The notes beneath the pieces were generated by a model. The model made no database searches and was not told the DNA's origin. It worked only from the letters and a program-made list of their open reading frames with translations. A program made the translations under genes and the position numbers. Shown here one piece after another: positions 6,385 to 15,358 of a DNA stretch of 64,000 bases. Location of the stretch: positions 1,550,001 through 1,614,000 of the forward strand of contig NZ_CP059165.1 in the NCBI RefSeq assembly GCF_013466425.1, read 5' to 3'. Every line of letters begins with the position of its first letter. Position 1 is the stretch's first letter. Source of the stretch: Mycobacterium vicinigordonae (GTDB taxonomy: Bacteria; Actinomycetota; Actinomycetes; Mycobacteriales; Mycobacteriaceae).

Positions 6385-7248
6385 TCATCCGGCCGAAGCC
6401 GCACCATAATCCGTCCCACTATCGCGGCGCCGCACCCCGGCCAAAACCTCGTCCGCGGCTCGGAATTGCAGACGGCGTATCTGCCCGGCCTCGATGGTGA
6501 AGTCGAAGGCAACCTTGACCTCGCCGCGGTGGATCCAGGCCGCGCCGGCGCGCTCCTCGATGAAGACCGGGAAGGCTGCCCGCGCCGCGCCGTTGAAGAA
6601 GTTAGCCACCTCATCGGCGCCGTCCAGGCGGGCCGGGCTGCCCAGGGCGATCGCGGCCGCGTCGGAAGCGATCACCACATCGGGCGCGAGTAGTTCGAGC
6701 AGCCTGGTGAAGTCGCCCTCGCGGGCCGCGGTCATGAAGGCGTCCACGATCTCCCAGTCCGCGAGGGCATCCTCGGACGCGGCTGGGCGTACCTTGGCGC
6801 GAGCCCGAGAAGCCAGCTTGCGGGCAGCGACCGGTGTGGTGTCGAGCATCGAGGCGATCGCCCCGAAGTCGACGCCGAAGCTTTCATACAGCACGAAGGC
6901 GACCCGCTCGGCGGGTGTTAGGCGGTCCAGCACCACCTGCAGGGCGACGCCAACGGTGTCGGCCAGTGCCACATCGTCGGCCGGGTCGAGTGCCGTGGCC
7001 TCGACCTCAATCGACTCCTGCGGCACCGGGGTACGCGCCCGCAACCGGTCGAGGCACAGCCGCGAGGTCACCGTGGTGAGCCAGCCCGGCAGGTTTGCGA
7101 TTGGCTCGTCGGTGGCGTGCAGCCGCAGCCACGCCTGCTGCACGACGTCCTGTGCCGCGTCGACATCCCCGAGGATCCGCGCGGCGATGCGCTGCATACG
7201 AGGACGTTCGGCCTCGAAGCCGTCACGTAGCTGATCGGCGCTCACCAT
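6385..7248 (-). CDS. ECF RNA polymerase sigma factor with C-terminal SnoaL-like domain
   Basis: 287 residues from ATG. Region 2 covers about 8-75 (GDVDAAQDVVQQAWLRLHA). Region 4 covers about 105-160 (LTPAERVAFVLYESFGVDF then ATTPVAARKLASRARAKV-like recognition helix). A SnoaL/NTF2-like domain fills about 165-275. This arrangement is that of the ECF41/SigJ type, which is controlled by its fused C-terminal domain instead of a separate anti-sigma factor. The glycine-rich motif often found after the first SnoaL strands is not evident; the matching stretch reads SDAAAIALG. It diverges from the DUF1059 gene across 84 bp, so that gene is a plausible target. No anti-sigma gene is adjacent. Confidence 0.82.
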   Translation of the reverse strand: MVSADQLRDGFEAERPRMQRIAARILGDVDAAQDVVQQAWLRLHATDEPIANLPGWLTTVTSRLCLDRLRARTPVPQESIEVEATALDPADDVALADTVGVALQVVLDRLTPAERVAFVLYESFGVDFGAIASMLDTTPVAARKLASRARAKVRPAASEDALADWEIVDAFMTAAREGDFTRLLELLAPDVVIASDAAAIALGSPARLDGADEVANFFNGAARAAFPVFIEERAGAAWIHRGEVKVAFDFTIEAGQIRRLQFRAADEVLAGVRRRDSGTDYGAASAG

Positions 7249-7332
7249 GGGCGGTCACACTTTCGTCGTCGGGTGCGTCACCATCCTGACGCACCCGGAT
7301 CGCCCGGTGTGACCACGAGATGGAGGACCCTT

Positions 7333-7569
7333 GTGAAGACGATGACCTGCCATGACCTCGGTGGCCCCTGCGGCCTGGCGCACCGTGGTGAGAGCGCCGA
7401 CGAGATCATCAAGGCCCAGGATCGCCACCTCAAGGAACTCGTCGAGGCGGGCGACAACGCGCACGCGCCCGCTCGTGAGGACATGAAGGGGCGCTGGCGC
7501 CACCCGATCAAGTCGATGTCCTGGTACAACGACGTCAAGAAGCGGTTCGCGGCGCTGCCGGAGAGTTGA
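7333..7569 (+). CDS. DUF1059-type small protein
   Basis: 78 residues from GTG at 7333, five bases after GGAGGA (7322-7327). The start MKTMTCHDLGGPCGLAHRGE carries the C-x-DLGG-x-C pattern of DUF1059, followed by the ADEIIKAQDRHLKE helix. The longer C-terminal part (RWRHPIKSMSWYNDVKKRFA) recurs in actinobacterial relatives as I recall them. The Cys and His residues hint at metal binding, but no biochemical role is established. It is divergent from the SnoaL-fused sigma factor, which may drive it. Confidence 0.72.
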   Translation: MKTMTCHDLGGPCGLAHRGESADEIIKAQDRHLKELVEAGDNAHAPAREDMKGRWRHPIKSMSWYNDVKKRFAALPES

Positions 7570-7585
7570 CACTCGGCTCGCGGCA

Positions 7586-8176
7586 TCAACCTTCGGCAGA
7601 TAGAGCAAGCACCGCACGCACGGCCCCGCGGACCCGGTCGGCAACCGCCTGGCTCGATGAGGTGTCGAGCTTGCCGTCGAGGTGCAAGAACGCCAGTCCG
7701 TGCACCAGCCCCCACGCGGCGATGGCCATCGCTTCCGGATCGGACGATGGAAGTGTCTGCTGCACAACATAATTGAGGTACTCCGTGATCGCTGCCACGG
7801 CTGCTACCCGATCGGGACTGGTCGCATCGCATCCCTCGGCGAACATCACCCGAAACAGGCCCGGTCGTTCGAGCGCGAACCGCACGTAGGCGACCGCGAT
7901 GTTAGCCAGCTGGTCGGGGCCGGGTGCCCCGTGCTGCGCCGCAGCGAGGTGTTCGGCCAGCTCGCGGTAGCCCACGGCGGCAACGGCTGATAACAGGGCG
8001 TTGCGATCGGAGAAGTGACGATACGGCGCGGCGGTGGACAGTCCGGCGCGTCGAGCCGCCGCGCGCAGTGACAACTCGGTGGCGCCGCTTTCTTCGAGCA
8101 GTTCCAAGGCGGCGCGCATCAGGGCGGCGGGCACGTCGCCATGGTGGTACGTCCGGCTCGATGTCGTCATCGTCAC
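7586..8176 (-). CDS. TetR family transcriptional regulator
   Basis: 196 residues. The N-terminal HTH is clear: ALELLEESGATELSLRAAAR, then AGLSTAAPYRHFSDRNALLSAV (about 19-66). The C-terminal ligand domain carries FALERPGLFRVMFAEG and AWGLVHGLAFLHLDG, as in the WHG-domain subgroup. It diverges from the flavin oxidoreductase gene, and the 91-bp gap contains a good promoter overlapped by palindromes, so it probably represses the oxidoreductase/decarboxylase-like operon and itself. Confidence 0.86.
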   Translation of the reverse strand: MTMTTSSRTYHHGDVPAALMRAALELLEESGATELSLRAAARRAGLSTAAPYRHFSDRNALLSAVAAVGYRELAEHLAAAQHGAPGPDQLANIAVAYVRFALERPGLFRVMFAEGCDATSPDRVAAVAAITEYLNYVVQQTLPSSDPEAMAIAAWGLVHGLAFLHLDGKLDTSSSQAVADRVRGAVRAVLALSAEG

Positions 8177-8189
8177 AACCTATCCGGTG

Positions 8190-8250
8190 TTGACACTGCT
8201 TACATTCGCACCTAACGTTAGCATCACTGACAGAGTAAGCACTGCTAACA
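8190..8250 (+). promoter_or_regulatory. Promoter and probable TetR operator of the oxidoreductase operon
   Basis: TTGACA (8190-8195), a 17-bp spacer and TAACGT (8213-8218) form a good -35/-10 pair. A perfect palindrome CTAACGTTAG (8212-8221) covers the -10. Further inverted elements follow: GCTTAC (8199-8204) with GTAAGC (8235-8240), and GTTAGC (8218-8223) with GCTAAC (8244-8249). The divergent TetR protein is the natural candidate to bind here. Confidence 0.6.
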
Positions 8251-8267
8251 TCCAGGAGTACCACGCC

Positions 8268-9542
8268 ATGTCGAACCCGCCGCCGGAATTGTTCTCCCCG
8301 CTACAGCTGCCATCCGGCCAGATCTTGCGCAACCGCATTGCCAAAGCCGCGATGGAAGAGGGGATGGCCGGGCAGGCGCAGCTGCCCGACAGGCGTCTGA
8401 CGGCGCTCTATCGCCGCTGGGGCGCCGGCGGGGCCGGTTTGCTCATCACCGGGAATGTGATGGTGCATGCCGAGGCGCTGACCGGACCCGGCGGCATCGT
8501 CCTGGACGCCGACGCGCCGCTAGGGCCGTTCGCAGCCTGGGCGCACGCCGGCAAGTCAGGCGGTGCGGCCATGTGGATGCAGATTAGTCACCCCGGCCGT
8601 CAGGTCCAGGCGAACATGCCTGGTGTGGTTTGGGGTCCATCGGACATCGCGGTCGATGTCGGCCGGCACTCGAAGCGGTTTGGTCAGCCAATCGCCATGA
8701 GTGTCAACCAAATTCACGACACCATCGATCGGTTCGCGACCACCGCGCGCCGGGCCGAGGAGGCCGGCTTCGACGGGGTCGAGGTGCACGCCGCGCATGG
8801 CTACCTGTTGTCGCAGTTCTTGTCTCCGCTGGTCAACGTCCGGACCGACGAGTGGGGCGGCCCGCTGGAGAACCGTGCGCGCCTGCTGCTCGAGGTCGTC
8901 ACAGCCATCCGCGCTGCGGTGTCGCCGAGTTTTGCCGTTGCGGTGAAACTGAATTCGGCAGATTTCCAGCGTGGCGGATTCGACGCCGACGACGCACGCA
9001 AGGTCATCGAGATGCTTGCCCCGCGCAGGATCGACCTCGTGGAGATATCTGGCGGCAGTTACGAGAGTCCCGCAATGACAGGACGCGCCGCGGACGGGCG
9101 CACCGCCGCACGCGAGGCGTATTTCCTGGAACTGGCAAGCGAATTAGCCGCGACCAGTCCGCTTCCGCTCATGCTGACCGGCGGTATCTCGCGTCGCGAT
9201 ACAGCCGAACAGGTACTGGCCAACGGCGTCTCGATGATTGGTATGGGTACAGCGCTGGCCACCACGCCTGATCTGCCCAACCGTTGGCGCCGGGACTTCG
9301 AGGCCACCACCAAGTTGAAGCCGGTCAACTGGTCGGACAAGGCGCTCGCGTCGATGGCCAGCATGGCGCAAGTCCGCTACCAGATGCGCCGGATCGCGGC
9401 CGGCAAGAACCCCACGCAGCGAGTCGGCCCCGGTCTGTCGCTGCTCGCCGATCGCCGACAGCAGCGCCGTGCCCTGCGACGCTACTCACGCTGGCTCAAG
9501 TCGAAGAACGACGCGCGCCAACCCATTCCGGCACACCGCTGA
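8268..9542 (+). CDS. NADH:flavin oxidoreductase of the Old Yellow Enzyme family
   Basis: 424 residues from ATG at 8268, nine bases after AGGAG. An FMN-binding TIM barrel of OYE type is evident from NRIAKAAMEEGMAG near the N-terminus and the hallmark HGYLLSQFLSPLVNVRTDEW-GG-ENR block (about residues 181-205), followed by an EISGGSYESP segment and a C-terminal LTGGISRRDTAEQVLANGVS phosphate-binding strand. Such enzymes reduce activated C=C bonds, including enones and dienoyl-CoA compounds. It is followed after 14 bp by an acetoacetate-decarboxylase-fold gene in the same operon. Confidence 0.88.
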   Translation: MSNPPPELFSPLQLPSGQILRNRIAKAAMEEGMAGQAQLPDRRLTALYRRWGAGGAGLLITGNVMVHAEALTGPGGIVLDADAPLGPFAAWAHAGKSGGAAMWMQISHPGRQVQANMPGVVWGPSDIAVDVGRHSKRFGQPIAMSVNQIHDTIDRFATTARRAEEAGFDGVEVHAAHGYLLSQFLSPLVNVRTDEWGGPLENRARLLLEVVTAIRAAVSPSFAVAVKLNSADFQRGGFDADDARKVIEMLAPRRIDLVEISGGSYESPAMTGRAADGRTAAREAYFLELASELAATSPLPLMLTGGISRRDTAEQVLANGVSMIGMGTALATTPDLPNRWRRDFEATTKLKPVNWSDKALASMASMAQVRYQMRRIAAGKNPTQRVGPGLSLLADRRQQRRALRRYSRWLKSKNDARQPIPAHR

Positions 9543-9556
9543 GGAGGATCAACACC

Positions 9557-10471
9557 ATGACAGAAGTCTCGGTCGACCTAGGCGGCCACGTTGTCACAGT
9601 CCCCAAAGGTGGCCTGTATGACCAATATCGGATGGATACCGATCTCGACGCAGTCGCCCGTGATCCGCGCGTGAGCAGCGTCGACTTCTTCCGGCGACTG
9701 CCCAAAACCCGGGTCGACTCGCCGATCGGTCCCACGCTCACGCCGAACTTCTACTACCGCATATCCACCGCCCGGATCACGATGCTCGCCCCCACGCGCG
9801 CGATTCGTACCCGATTGCCCGCCGAGTTGGCGCCGCTGCAGATCGCGCCGAGGCTTGGATTGGTCTCAGTGATGTTCTTTCGGTACGACGTGTGCGACAT
9901 CGACTTCTACACCGAAGCGGCTGTCGGGGTTGCCGTCAGACCGGCGCGGCACGGCGGACCGGGATTCGTGGATCTGGCAGCCGCGTTGGCCAACGATCAT
10001 GTGCATTCGCATGTGCTGTCGCTGCCGGTGAGCACCGAGATCGCCCAGGTTCGCGGTCACGACGGCTACGGCTTCCCGAAGTGGGTCACCAAGATCGATG
10101 TCGACGTTGATGCCGGCCGGGCTACCGCGCGGGTGTCCAACGATTCGGGTGGGACAGATCTGGCACTCTCCGTCGCTACGCCCGCGCAGACCAGATACCC
10201 GACTGGCGAATGTGTTTCGACGCTGACCTCGTACACGCAAATCAACGGTGCGTGGCATTCGACGTTGAGTCAGACGAATATGCTGGCCGCCGGAAGTACG
10301 CGTTTGCCGCGTCATCTCGGCCTGCAGGTCGGCGACGGGCGCATGGCCGATGACCTGCGTTCGCTGCGGCCCACCAGGGCCGTCCGGCTCGATGTGACGA
10401 CCGAAGGCCAACTCGCACTGCACATGCCCGTCCCGACTTGCGTCCAGAACCCGAACGGCAGGGCCGGCTGA
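9557..10471 (+). CDS. Acetoacetate decarboxylase-fold protein
   Basis: 304 residues from ATG at 9557, preceded by GAGGAGG. The core (about 60-280) has ADC-family strands, and HDGYGFPKWVTKIDVDVD (about 171-188) places Lys in the position where ADC enzymes form a Schiff base. An N-terminal extension of about 55 residues is present. The family includes true decarboxylases and many mycobacterial relatives without known substrate. It is co-transcribed with the OYE oxidoreductase, which suggests successive steps on one keto or enone metabolite. Confidence 0.75.
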   Translation: MTEVSVDLGGHVVTVPKGGLYDQYRMDTDLDAVARDPRVSSVDFFRRLPKTRVDSPIGPTLTPNFYYRISTARITMLAPTRAIRTRLPAELAPLQIAPRLGLVSVMFFRYDVCDIDFYTEAAVGVAVRPARHGGPGFVDLAAALANDHVHSHVLSLPVSTEIAQVRGHDGYGFPKWVTKIDVDVDAGRATARVSNDSGGTDLALSVATPAQTRYPTGECVSTLTSYTQINGAWHSTLSQTNMLAAGSTRLPRHLGLQVGDGRMADDLRSLRPTRAVRLDVTTEGQLALHMPVPTCVQNPNGRAG

Positions 10472-10512
10472 GCTGGCTGTCAGCGTCGGCAGAAGGCGGT
10501 AGGGTCCGCACA

Positions 10513-11697
10513 GTGTCGGACAGTCGAAAGCGCCGGAAGGCCAAACAGGCGCGGCGCGATGCGCGCCGGGTGCGCGCCGGGCGTCGCGCGTACGGGCACG
10601 ACGAGGAGTTCCCGCTCGTCGACGCGGTTCGCGAGGCCCTCGCCAGCGACCATCCACTGGAACTGCTGCACACGGTCAGCCTCATCATCCAAGCGACGGC
10701 ACCCCCGCACCCGGTGCTCGCCGACCCCGACGAGCAAGAAGTGGTCGGTCTCGGCGAACTCATCGAAAGCTTCATCACTACGAAGCTTCACGAAACCACG
10801 GTGCTGTTGGCGGTGCTCGCCGAAATGCTCGATAACGAGGTGCTGCGCACGCGCTGCGAACGCGAGGTTGCCACGCGTGATGACGAACTCCCGCAGTGGC
10901 TCACCGACCTGCGCCTCACCCAGGTCGACCGGGCGGTACGGATGACGCACATTCTCGGTGACGGAGACGAATTGATGCTTGGAGTGCGCTTGCCTTCCGG
11001 GTATGAGATGACCTGCGCGGCCTTCATCGACCACACCCTTTCGTCAGAGGTGAGCGACGCCTTCTTCGTGCCGGCATCGTTGGAAGAGGTGCTCGACGTC
11101 GCCACGCGCAGCCGTACCGATCCCGACACCACGTTTGTCGAGATGAGCCTCGCCGATGCCCGCGCTTGGTTGCGCCGGGGTGTCGAGGTGGAGAGTCTGG
11201 CGACGATGCTGGAGGAGTCCGACACGTGGCCGGCGAGTCGGCCGCTGCTCAAATGGCTGACCCAACGACTGCCTGAGGGGGGTAGTGGCTACCGACCGCC
11301 CTCGCTCGAGGACGCGGAGCTCGAGGCGTTGTTGGACAAGTTCTTTGCCACCGCGCCGGGCTTGCGGTTCGACGACGTCGGCCATCGGGAATTGTTGCGC
11401 GCATGCATCGCGGAGGGCACTGGCGATCCTTTGCGGTGGAGTGCGGTCCGGCTAGGGAAACTCCCCGACGTTCTTTTGCCCGCCGACGAATGTTTCGACG
11501 GTCTTTCCGACACCGTCCTATTGGACCTCCCGGATCTGATGCGCGCGTATGTTCCGTTCGCACACGCCGAGTCCGGGATTCGCGACGAATTGACCGCCGA
11601 GGCCCAAGCCGCCATCGACGAACTTGAGCCCGAGTATCGGGAGCTGGTTTTGGAGGACGCCCGATACCTCAACGAGTACGACGACCAGGATTCTTGA
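10513..11697 (+). CDS. Conserved mycobacterial hypothetical protein
   Basis: 394 residues from GTG at 10513, giving MSDSRKRRKAKQARRDARRV; an upstream in-frame start would overlap the previous gene and adds nothing family-like. The first 30 residues are strongly basic. The rest is a soluble, acidic, helix-rich protein with no motif I recognise, ending in a Glu/Asp-rich tail (EYDDQDS). It follows the ADC-fold gene by 41 bp and may be read from the same transcript. It resembles conserved proteins of unknown function in actinobacteria. Confidence 0.68.
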   Translation: MSDSRKRRKAKQARRDARRVRAGRRAYGHDEEFPLVDAVREALASDHPLELLHTVSLIIQATAPPHPVLADPDEQEVVGLGELIESFITTKLHETTVLLAVLAEMLDNEVLRTRCEREVATRDDELPQWLTDLRLTQVDRAVRMTHILGDGDELMLGVRLPSGYEMTCAAFIDHTLSSEVSDAFFVPASLEEVLDVATRSRTDPDTTFVEMSLADARAWLRRGVEVESLATMLEESDTWPASRPLLKWLTQRLPEGGSGYRPPSLEDAELEALLDKFFATAPGLRFDDVGHRELLRACIAEGTGDPLRWSAVRLGKLPDVLLPADECFDGLSDTVLLDLPDLMRAYVPFAHAESGIRDELTAEAQAAIDELEPEYRELVLEDARYLNEYDDQDS

Positions 11698-11743
11698 GAC
11701 TCGTCAATCCTGTGGGCGTTGGCGGTGGAGGCGCTCGCGAGCG

Positions 11744-12370
11744 TCACGGTAGCTGGCGAGCCGCGACCCGGTAGCGCAGGTGCGCCACGCCCGGCGCTTC
11801 AAGCACCCTTACCAGCTCGAGTGCGGGCTTACCCGCCTCGAACCCGTCGAATAACCGCTCACCCGACCCGAGCAGCACCGGGTTGACTTGAAGATCGATC
11901 TCGTCGACGAGTCCTGCTGCGATTGCCTGCCGGGCGCACGAGGCTCCTCCAGCGATCGAGATGGCGCGGCCATCGGCAGCTGCTTTTGCCTGGGCGTAGG
12001 CGGCCTCGATCCCTTCGGTGACGAAGTGGAAGGTGGTCCCTCCTTTAAGCTCGATTGATTGGCGCGGGTAGTGAGTCAGGACGAAAACCGGGCAGTGGTA
12101 AGGCGGTTCGTCGCCCCACCAGCCGGCCCAATCCGAGTCGCGCCATTCGCCGCGAATGGGACCGAACATGTTGCGGCCCATGATCGTTGCTCCCATCCCG
12201 TCGAGCATCTCGAAGGCCACTTGTTGGTTGACAGGATGGTCTTTCGCGGGGCCCAAGTGCCAGTCATGAAGCGCTCCGCCGCCGACGCCGAGCGGCTGGG
12301 CCTCGCACTGACCGGGCCCGGCAATATAGCCGTCCGCTGAGATCGACATCGAAAGATTGGTTCTGCTCAC
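11744..12370 (-). CDS. Dihydrofolate reductase-like / RibD C-terminal domain protein
   Basis: 208 residues from GTG at 12370, preceded by GGGGG a few bases upstream; the family start NLSMSISADGYIAGP follows directly. The RibD_C/DHFR-like fold shows SMSISADGYIAGP, ATIMGRNMFGPIRGEW, VFVLTHYPR and DEIDLQVNPVLLGSGERLFDG in order, the last being the usual C-terminal signature. These proteins are NADPH-dependent reductases of uncertain substrate in mycobacteria and are distinct from FolA. It is convergent with the conserved hypothetical gene. Confidence 0.84.
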   Translation of the reverse strand: MSRTNLSMSISADGYIAGPGQCEAQPLGVGGGALHDWHLGPAKDHPVNQQVAFEMLDGMGATIMGRNMFGPIRGEWRDSDWAGWWGDEPPYHCPVFVLTHYPRQSIELKGGTTFHFVTEGIEAAYAQAKAAADGRAISIAGGASCARQAIAAGLVDEIDLQVNPVLLGSGERLFDGFEAGKPALELVRVLEAPGVAHLRYRVAARQLP

Positions 12371-12449
12371 GTGGCCCCCATCGGCTGTGTTCACCTCGGT
12401 CGTAACTAAGACCCCAGTGGCCCGCAAAACTCATCGGCCGGCGGCGATC

Positions 12450-13619
12450 TCACACCATCGCGATCGGCGAGATCTTCAAACCGATCTCGAGCGCACCATA
12501 GAGTTCGCGCGCAGTGTCCTGATCGAAGATCACGTGACCCGCCCCCATTTCCGCGTCCCGGCGGGCCCGTTGCAGCGGATTGGCCAGGAAGTTGGCGGAC
12601 GCTCCGGAAGCTACCATGAGATTATTGATGACGCAAAGAGATTCGTTCACTACGTGGGCTGCGGTAGCTCGCGCGCGGGCCCGCAACTTGCGTTGCACGA
12701 CGCCGCCCTCGGCGACGATCGATTCGATGGTGCCGGCGATGTCGGTCACCAATCCCTGCAGCGCTTGCAGCCGTATCCGCGCATCGGCCAGGCGAATCTG
12801 GGTGGCCGGCTGTTCCTTCTGCCTGGCACCGCTATAGGCCAGTACCCGGGTCTCGAGTCGCTCGGCGAAAGCCTTCACCACCAACTGGGCGCTACCAAGA
12901 ATGGGCATCGCCGCCGTCAGCGCGAGCGCGGGTACTACCGGCCAGCGATACAGCGGGGCATCGTGCAGCGTCGCACCCGCTGAGGTGCCGTTGTAGAGGT
13001 CCGACAGGGGGACGATCCGATGCGCGGGCACGAACACCTCGTTGACGGTGACGTCATTGGATCCGGTTGCGCGCATGCCCAGTGTGTGCCAGACGTCGTC
13101 GACGGTCACTTCGTCGACCGGGACGATGATCAGACCTGGAAACATATCGTCGCCCGAGCCGCACAGCGCGCAGACCATGACCCAGTCGGCGTGCATGATC
13201 CCGGTGGCCCAGGACCATTTGCCACTCAATTTGATTCCCCCGCTTACCTTCTCGCCGAACCCGGTCGGTGCCAGCGGTGCGGGTGCCAGCGCCGGACCGG
13301 CAGCGAAAACCTCGACCTGAGCCTGTTCGTCGAACAACGACAACAGCCAGTTGTGCAGGACGAAGAAGCCGATCGTCCACGAGCTCGACGCGCAGCCCAA
13401 GGCCATCCGCTGGACGGGTTCGAGCACCTCGGGAAAACACGCCTGTCGCCCGCCGAAGCGTTTCGGCGCAAGCAGGCCCAGCAGCTCGCTGTCGCGGACC
13501 TCTGCAACGGTGTCGTCCGGCAGCCGTCGCAGCTGTTCGGCCTCGCCGGCCCGTTCGGCCAAGCGTGCGACGAAGTCATCCGGCACCAGGGCCGAGGCGC
13601 TGGACAAAGGCAGTCCCAT
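12450..13619 (-). CDS. Acyl-CoA dehydrogenase-like flavin monooxygenase (HsaA/HpaB-like)
   Basis: 389 residues from ATG at 13619 (MGLPLSSASALVPDDF); a GTG four codons upstream is also possible. The protein has the three-part acyl-CoA dehydrogenase fold: an N-terminal helical domain, a middle beta domain with GGIKLSGKWSWATGIMHADW and VWHTLGMRATGSNDVTVNEV, and a C-terminal four-helix domain. This group includes FADH2-dependent monooxygenases such as HsaA and also dehydrogenases; the usual catalytic Glu of dehydrogenases is not evident, which favours the monooxygenase side. The TetR gene just upstream on the same strand probably controls it. Confidence 0.76.
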   Translation of the reverse strand: MGLPLSSASALVPDDFVARLAERAGEAEQLRRLPDDTVAEVRDSELLGLLAPKRFGGRQACFPEVLEPVQRMALGCASSSWTIGFFVLHNWLLSLFDEQAQVEVFAAGPALAPAPLAPTGFGEKVSGGIKLSGKWSWATGIMHADWVMVCALCGSGDDMFPGLIIVPVDEVTVDDVWHTLGMRATGSNDVTVNEVFVPAHRIVPLSDLYNGTSAGATLHDAPLYRWPVVPALALTAAMPILGSAQLVVKAFAERLETRVLAYSGARQKEQPATQIRLADARIRLQALQGLVTDIAGTIESIVAEGGVVQRKLRARARATAAHVVNESLCVINNLMVASGASANFLANPLQRARRDAEMGAGHVIFDQDTARELYGALEIGLKISPIAMV

Positions 13620-13629
13620 GAACGCACAC

Positions 13630-13646
13630 ACTATACTAAAAAGTAT
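13630..13646 (-). promoter_or_regulatory. Promoter and inverted repeat upstream of the acyl-CoA dehydrogenase-like gene
   Basis: On the minus strand TATAGT (complement of 13630-13635) lies ten bases before the ATG, giving at most a very short leader. It overlaps an inverted repeat ATACT-AAAA-AGTAT (13633-13646). The neighbouring TetR regulator is the likely ligand. Confidence 0.45.
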
Positions 13647-13678
13647 GGTGCAATAATCGGCCGGCCGCGCACCCCGGT

Positions 13679-14242
13679 TCAGGGTCGCAGCATGAAGTCG
13701 ACCAGCTCGGCGCGCTCTGGGGCCGGCATATGTGCACGCTTGGACGCCAGATGCAGCGCGCCGATGCCCATCGAGAAGATCCAGTCGGCTCGTTGCCGGG
13801 CCGTGTTCGCATCGAAGCCTTCGTCGAGGAACGCCTGGCGCACCGCGCGCTGAACCCGACGGTCGGCGGCGCGGACGCTGGTCGCGGCGATCTCATCCGA
13901 GCGGGCCCATTCCCGCATTGCCCGCTCCAGCGTCCAGTACCGCGAGCTGAGCAGTACCGACATCATCTTGATCAGCCGATCTCGGGGCGCGAGCATGGCC
14001 AAATCGCCTAGTTGCTGGTGGTCATCATCGCGCCACTGCGCCCAATTGGCCACCAGCGCAGCCTTATACGCGGCCATGTCGGTGAAATGCCAGTAGAAGC
14101 TGCCGCGTGTGACGCCCAGGCGTTTGGTGATGACGTCGAGCTTGAGGGCTTTGAAGCCTTCCTCGGCGAGGACTTCGTACCCGATTTGCAACCAGGCATC
14201 CCGAGGGCTCGCGCCGGAGCCGCGCCGCTGGGCTTTGGTCAT
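13679..14242 (-). CDS. TetR family transcriptional regulator
   Basis: 187 residues. The HTH reads YEVLAEEGFKALKLDVITKR then LGVTRGSFYWHFTDMAAYKAAL (about 21-63). The C-terminal domain contains REWARSDEIAATSVRAADRR and ends FMLRP, common in this mycobacterial subgroup. It is followed on the same strand by the acyl-CoA dehydrogenase-like gene with a palindrome between them, suggesting local control. Confidence 0.86.
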   Translation of the reverse strand: MTKAQRRGSGASPRDAWLQIGYEVLAEEGFKALKLDVITKRLGVTRGSFYWHFTDMAAYKAALVANWAQWRDDDHQQLGDLAMLAPRDRLIKMMSVLLSSRYWTLERAMREWARSDEIAATSVRAADRRVQRAVRQAFLDEGFDANTARQRADWIFSMGIGALHLASKRAHMPAPERAELVDFMLRP

Positions 14243-14330
14243 GCAGCTACCTTATTGGTTAGATCAACGATGGTCCGCTGAGCCGAGAGCAGCTGCTGAA
14301 GTGAGTTGGAAGAGATACAAGGGCACCGCA

Positions 14331-14516
14331 ATGGCTGATGCGACGCTGAGCGGCAGCGCGCTGCTCGCCGAACTCGAAGCCTATGTCCGCGTGCACAGCC
14401 CACATTTGACCGACGTCCGGTTGGACAAGGCGACCGCCGCCGAGGGCGCGCCTGTCGATCAGGGCCGACGTTGGTATTACGTCACCTATTTGGCCGACGA
14501 CGGCGAGGGAAGCTGA
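14331..14516 (+). CDS. Small hypothetical protein
   Basis: 61 residues from ATG at 14331, with AAGGG seven bases upstream. The sequence MADATLSGSALLAELEAYVR is followed by a short basic/acidic stretch and RRWYYVTYLADDGEGS. I do not recognise it. Its last 31 bases overlap the 3' end of the opposing XRE regulator gene, so either the overlap is genuine antisense coding or this ORF is spurious. Confidence 0.42.
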   Translation: MADATLSGSALLAELEAYVRVHSPHLTDVRLDKATAAEGAPVDQGRRWYYVTYLADDGEGS

Positions 14517-15358
14517 GCGTCCCAGCTGGACATGATCTGAAGTGCTTGCGCTGAAGGCGAATTCGGCTCGGCGACATAACCCACCACCGACAGCCCCGGC
14601 GCCGCGGTGACCGCCAGTACGTTGTAAGTCAGGGTCAGCTCGCCGAACTCGGTGTGGCGGAACACTTTGGTGCCGTTGCGGTGTGCAGTTACATTGTGTG
14701 CGGCCCAGCGGCTTCGGAAATCCTCACTGCGAGTGGCGAGTTCACCGACGAGCTTGGTGATGGCAGGGGAGTGCGGCGATCGTGCGGCCTCGGCCTGCAG
14801 CAGCGCGACCGCCTCGTCGGCCGTGCGATCCCATGGCGGAAAGACATCGGGTGAGGACGCGTCGAAGAAGACGAACTTCGCTATGTTCGGGACGCCCTTG
14901 GACCGGACGAACATCGGGGCGTAGAGCGCGCGGCCGAGCCGGTTTGCGGCGATGATGTCCAGGCTGCCGGTCAGCACGATCGCCGGCGACGCCAGCAGGC
15001 CATCGATCAGGTCCTGCAGCCCGGCCGGAATCTTGCGGCTCGCGACCTGGGTCCGCGCACCGCCGCGCGCCCCGGCGACCGCCCGCACCAGATCGAAGAA
15101 ATGGGTGGTTTCGTCGTCGCTGAATTGCAGTGTCCGCCCCACCGAGCGCAGCACCTCGTCGGACACCCCGGCCACGCTGCCCCGCTCGATCTGGGTGTAG
15201 TACTCGGTACTCACCCCGGCTAGCTGGGCGACTTCTTCGCGCCGCAGCCCCGGCACCCGACGGCGCCGTCCACTCGGTAGGCCCACTTGTTCCGGGCCGA
15301 TCCGCGCCCGCCGGGTCATCAGAAACTCCTTGATGTCCTTGGCGGGATCGATGTTCAT
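14486..15358 (-). CDS. XRE family regulator with MmyB-like ligand-binding domain
   Basis: 290 residues. The N-terminal HTH (about 11-80) reads RRRRVPGLRREEVAQLAGVS then TEYYTQIERG and a second helix set. The C-terminal region (about 105-275), with LLASPAIVLTGSLDIIAANR and later WAAHNVTAHRNGTKVFRHTE plus FGELTLTYNVLAV, is the MmyB-like (MLTR) ligand-binding domain that can bind fatty-acid-like molecules. It diverges from the alpha/beta hydrolase gene, and in this family the divergent enzyme is normally the regulated target. Confidence 0.88.
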   Translation of the reverse strand: MNIDPAKDIKEFLMTRRARIGPEQVGLPSGRRRRVPGLRREEVAQLAGVSTEYYTQIERGSVAGVSDEVLRSVGRTLQFSDDETTHFFDLVRAVAGARGGARTQVASRKIPAGLQDLIDGLLASPAIVLTGSLDIIAANRLGRALYAPMFVRSKGVPNIAKFVFFDASSPDVFPPWDRTADEAVALLQAEAARSPHSPAITKLVGELATRSEDFRSRWAAHNVTAHRNGTKVFRHTEFGELTLTYNVLAVTAAPGLSVVGYVAEPNSPSAQALQIMSSWDAQLPSPSSAK

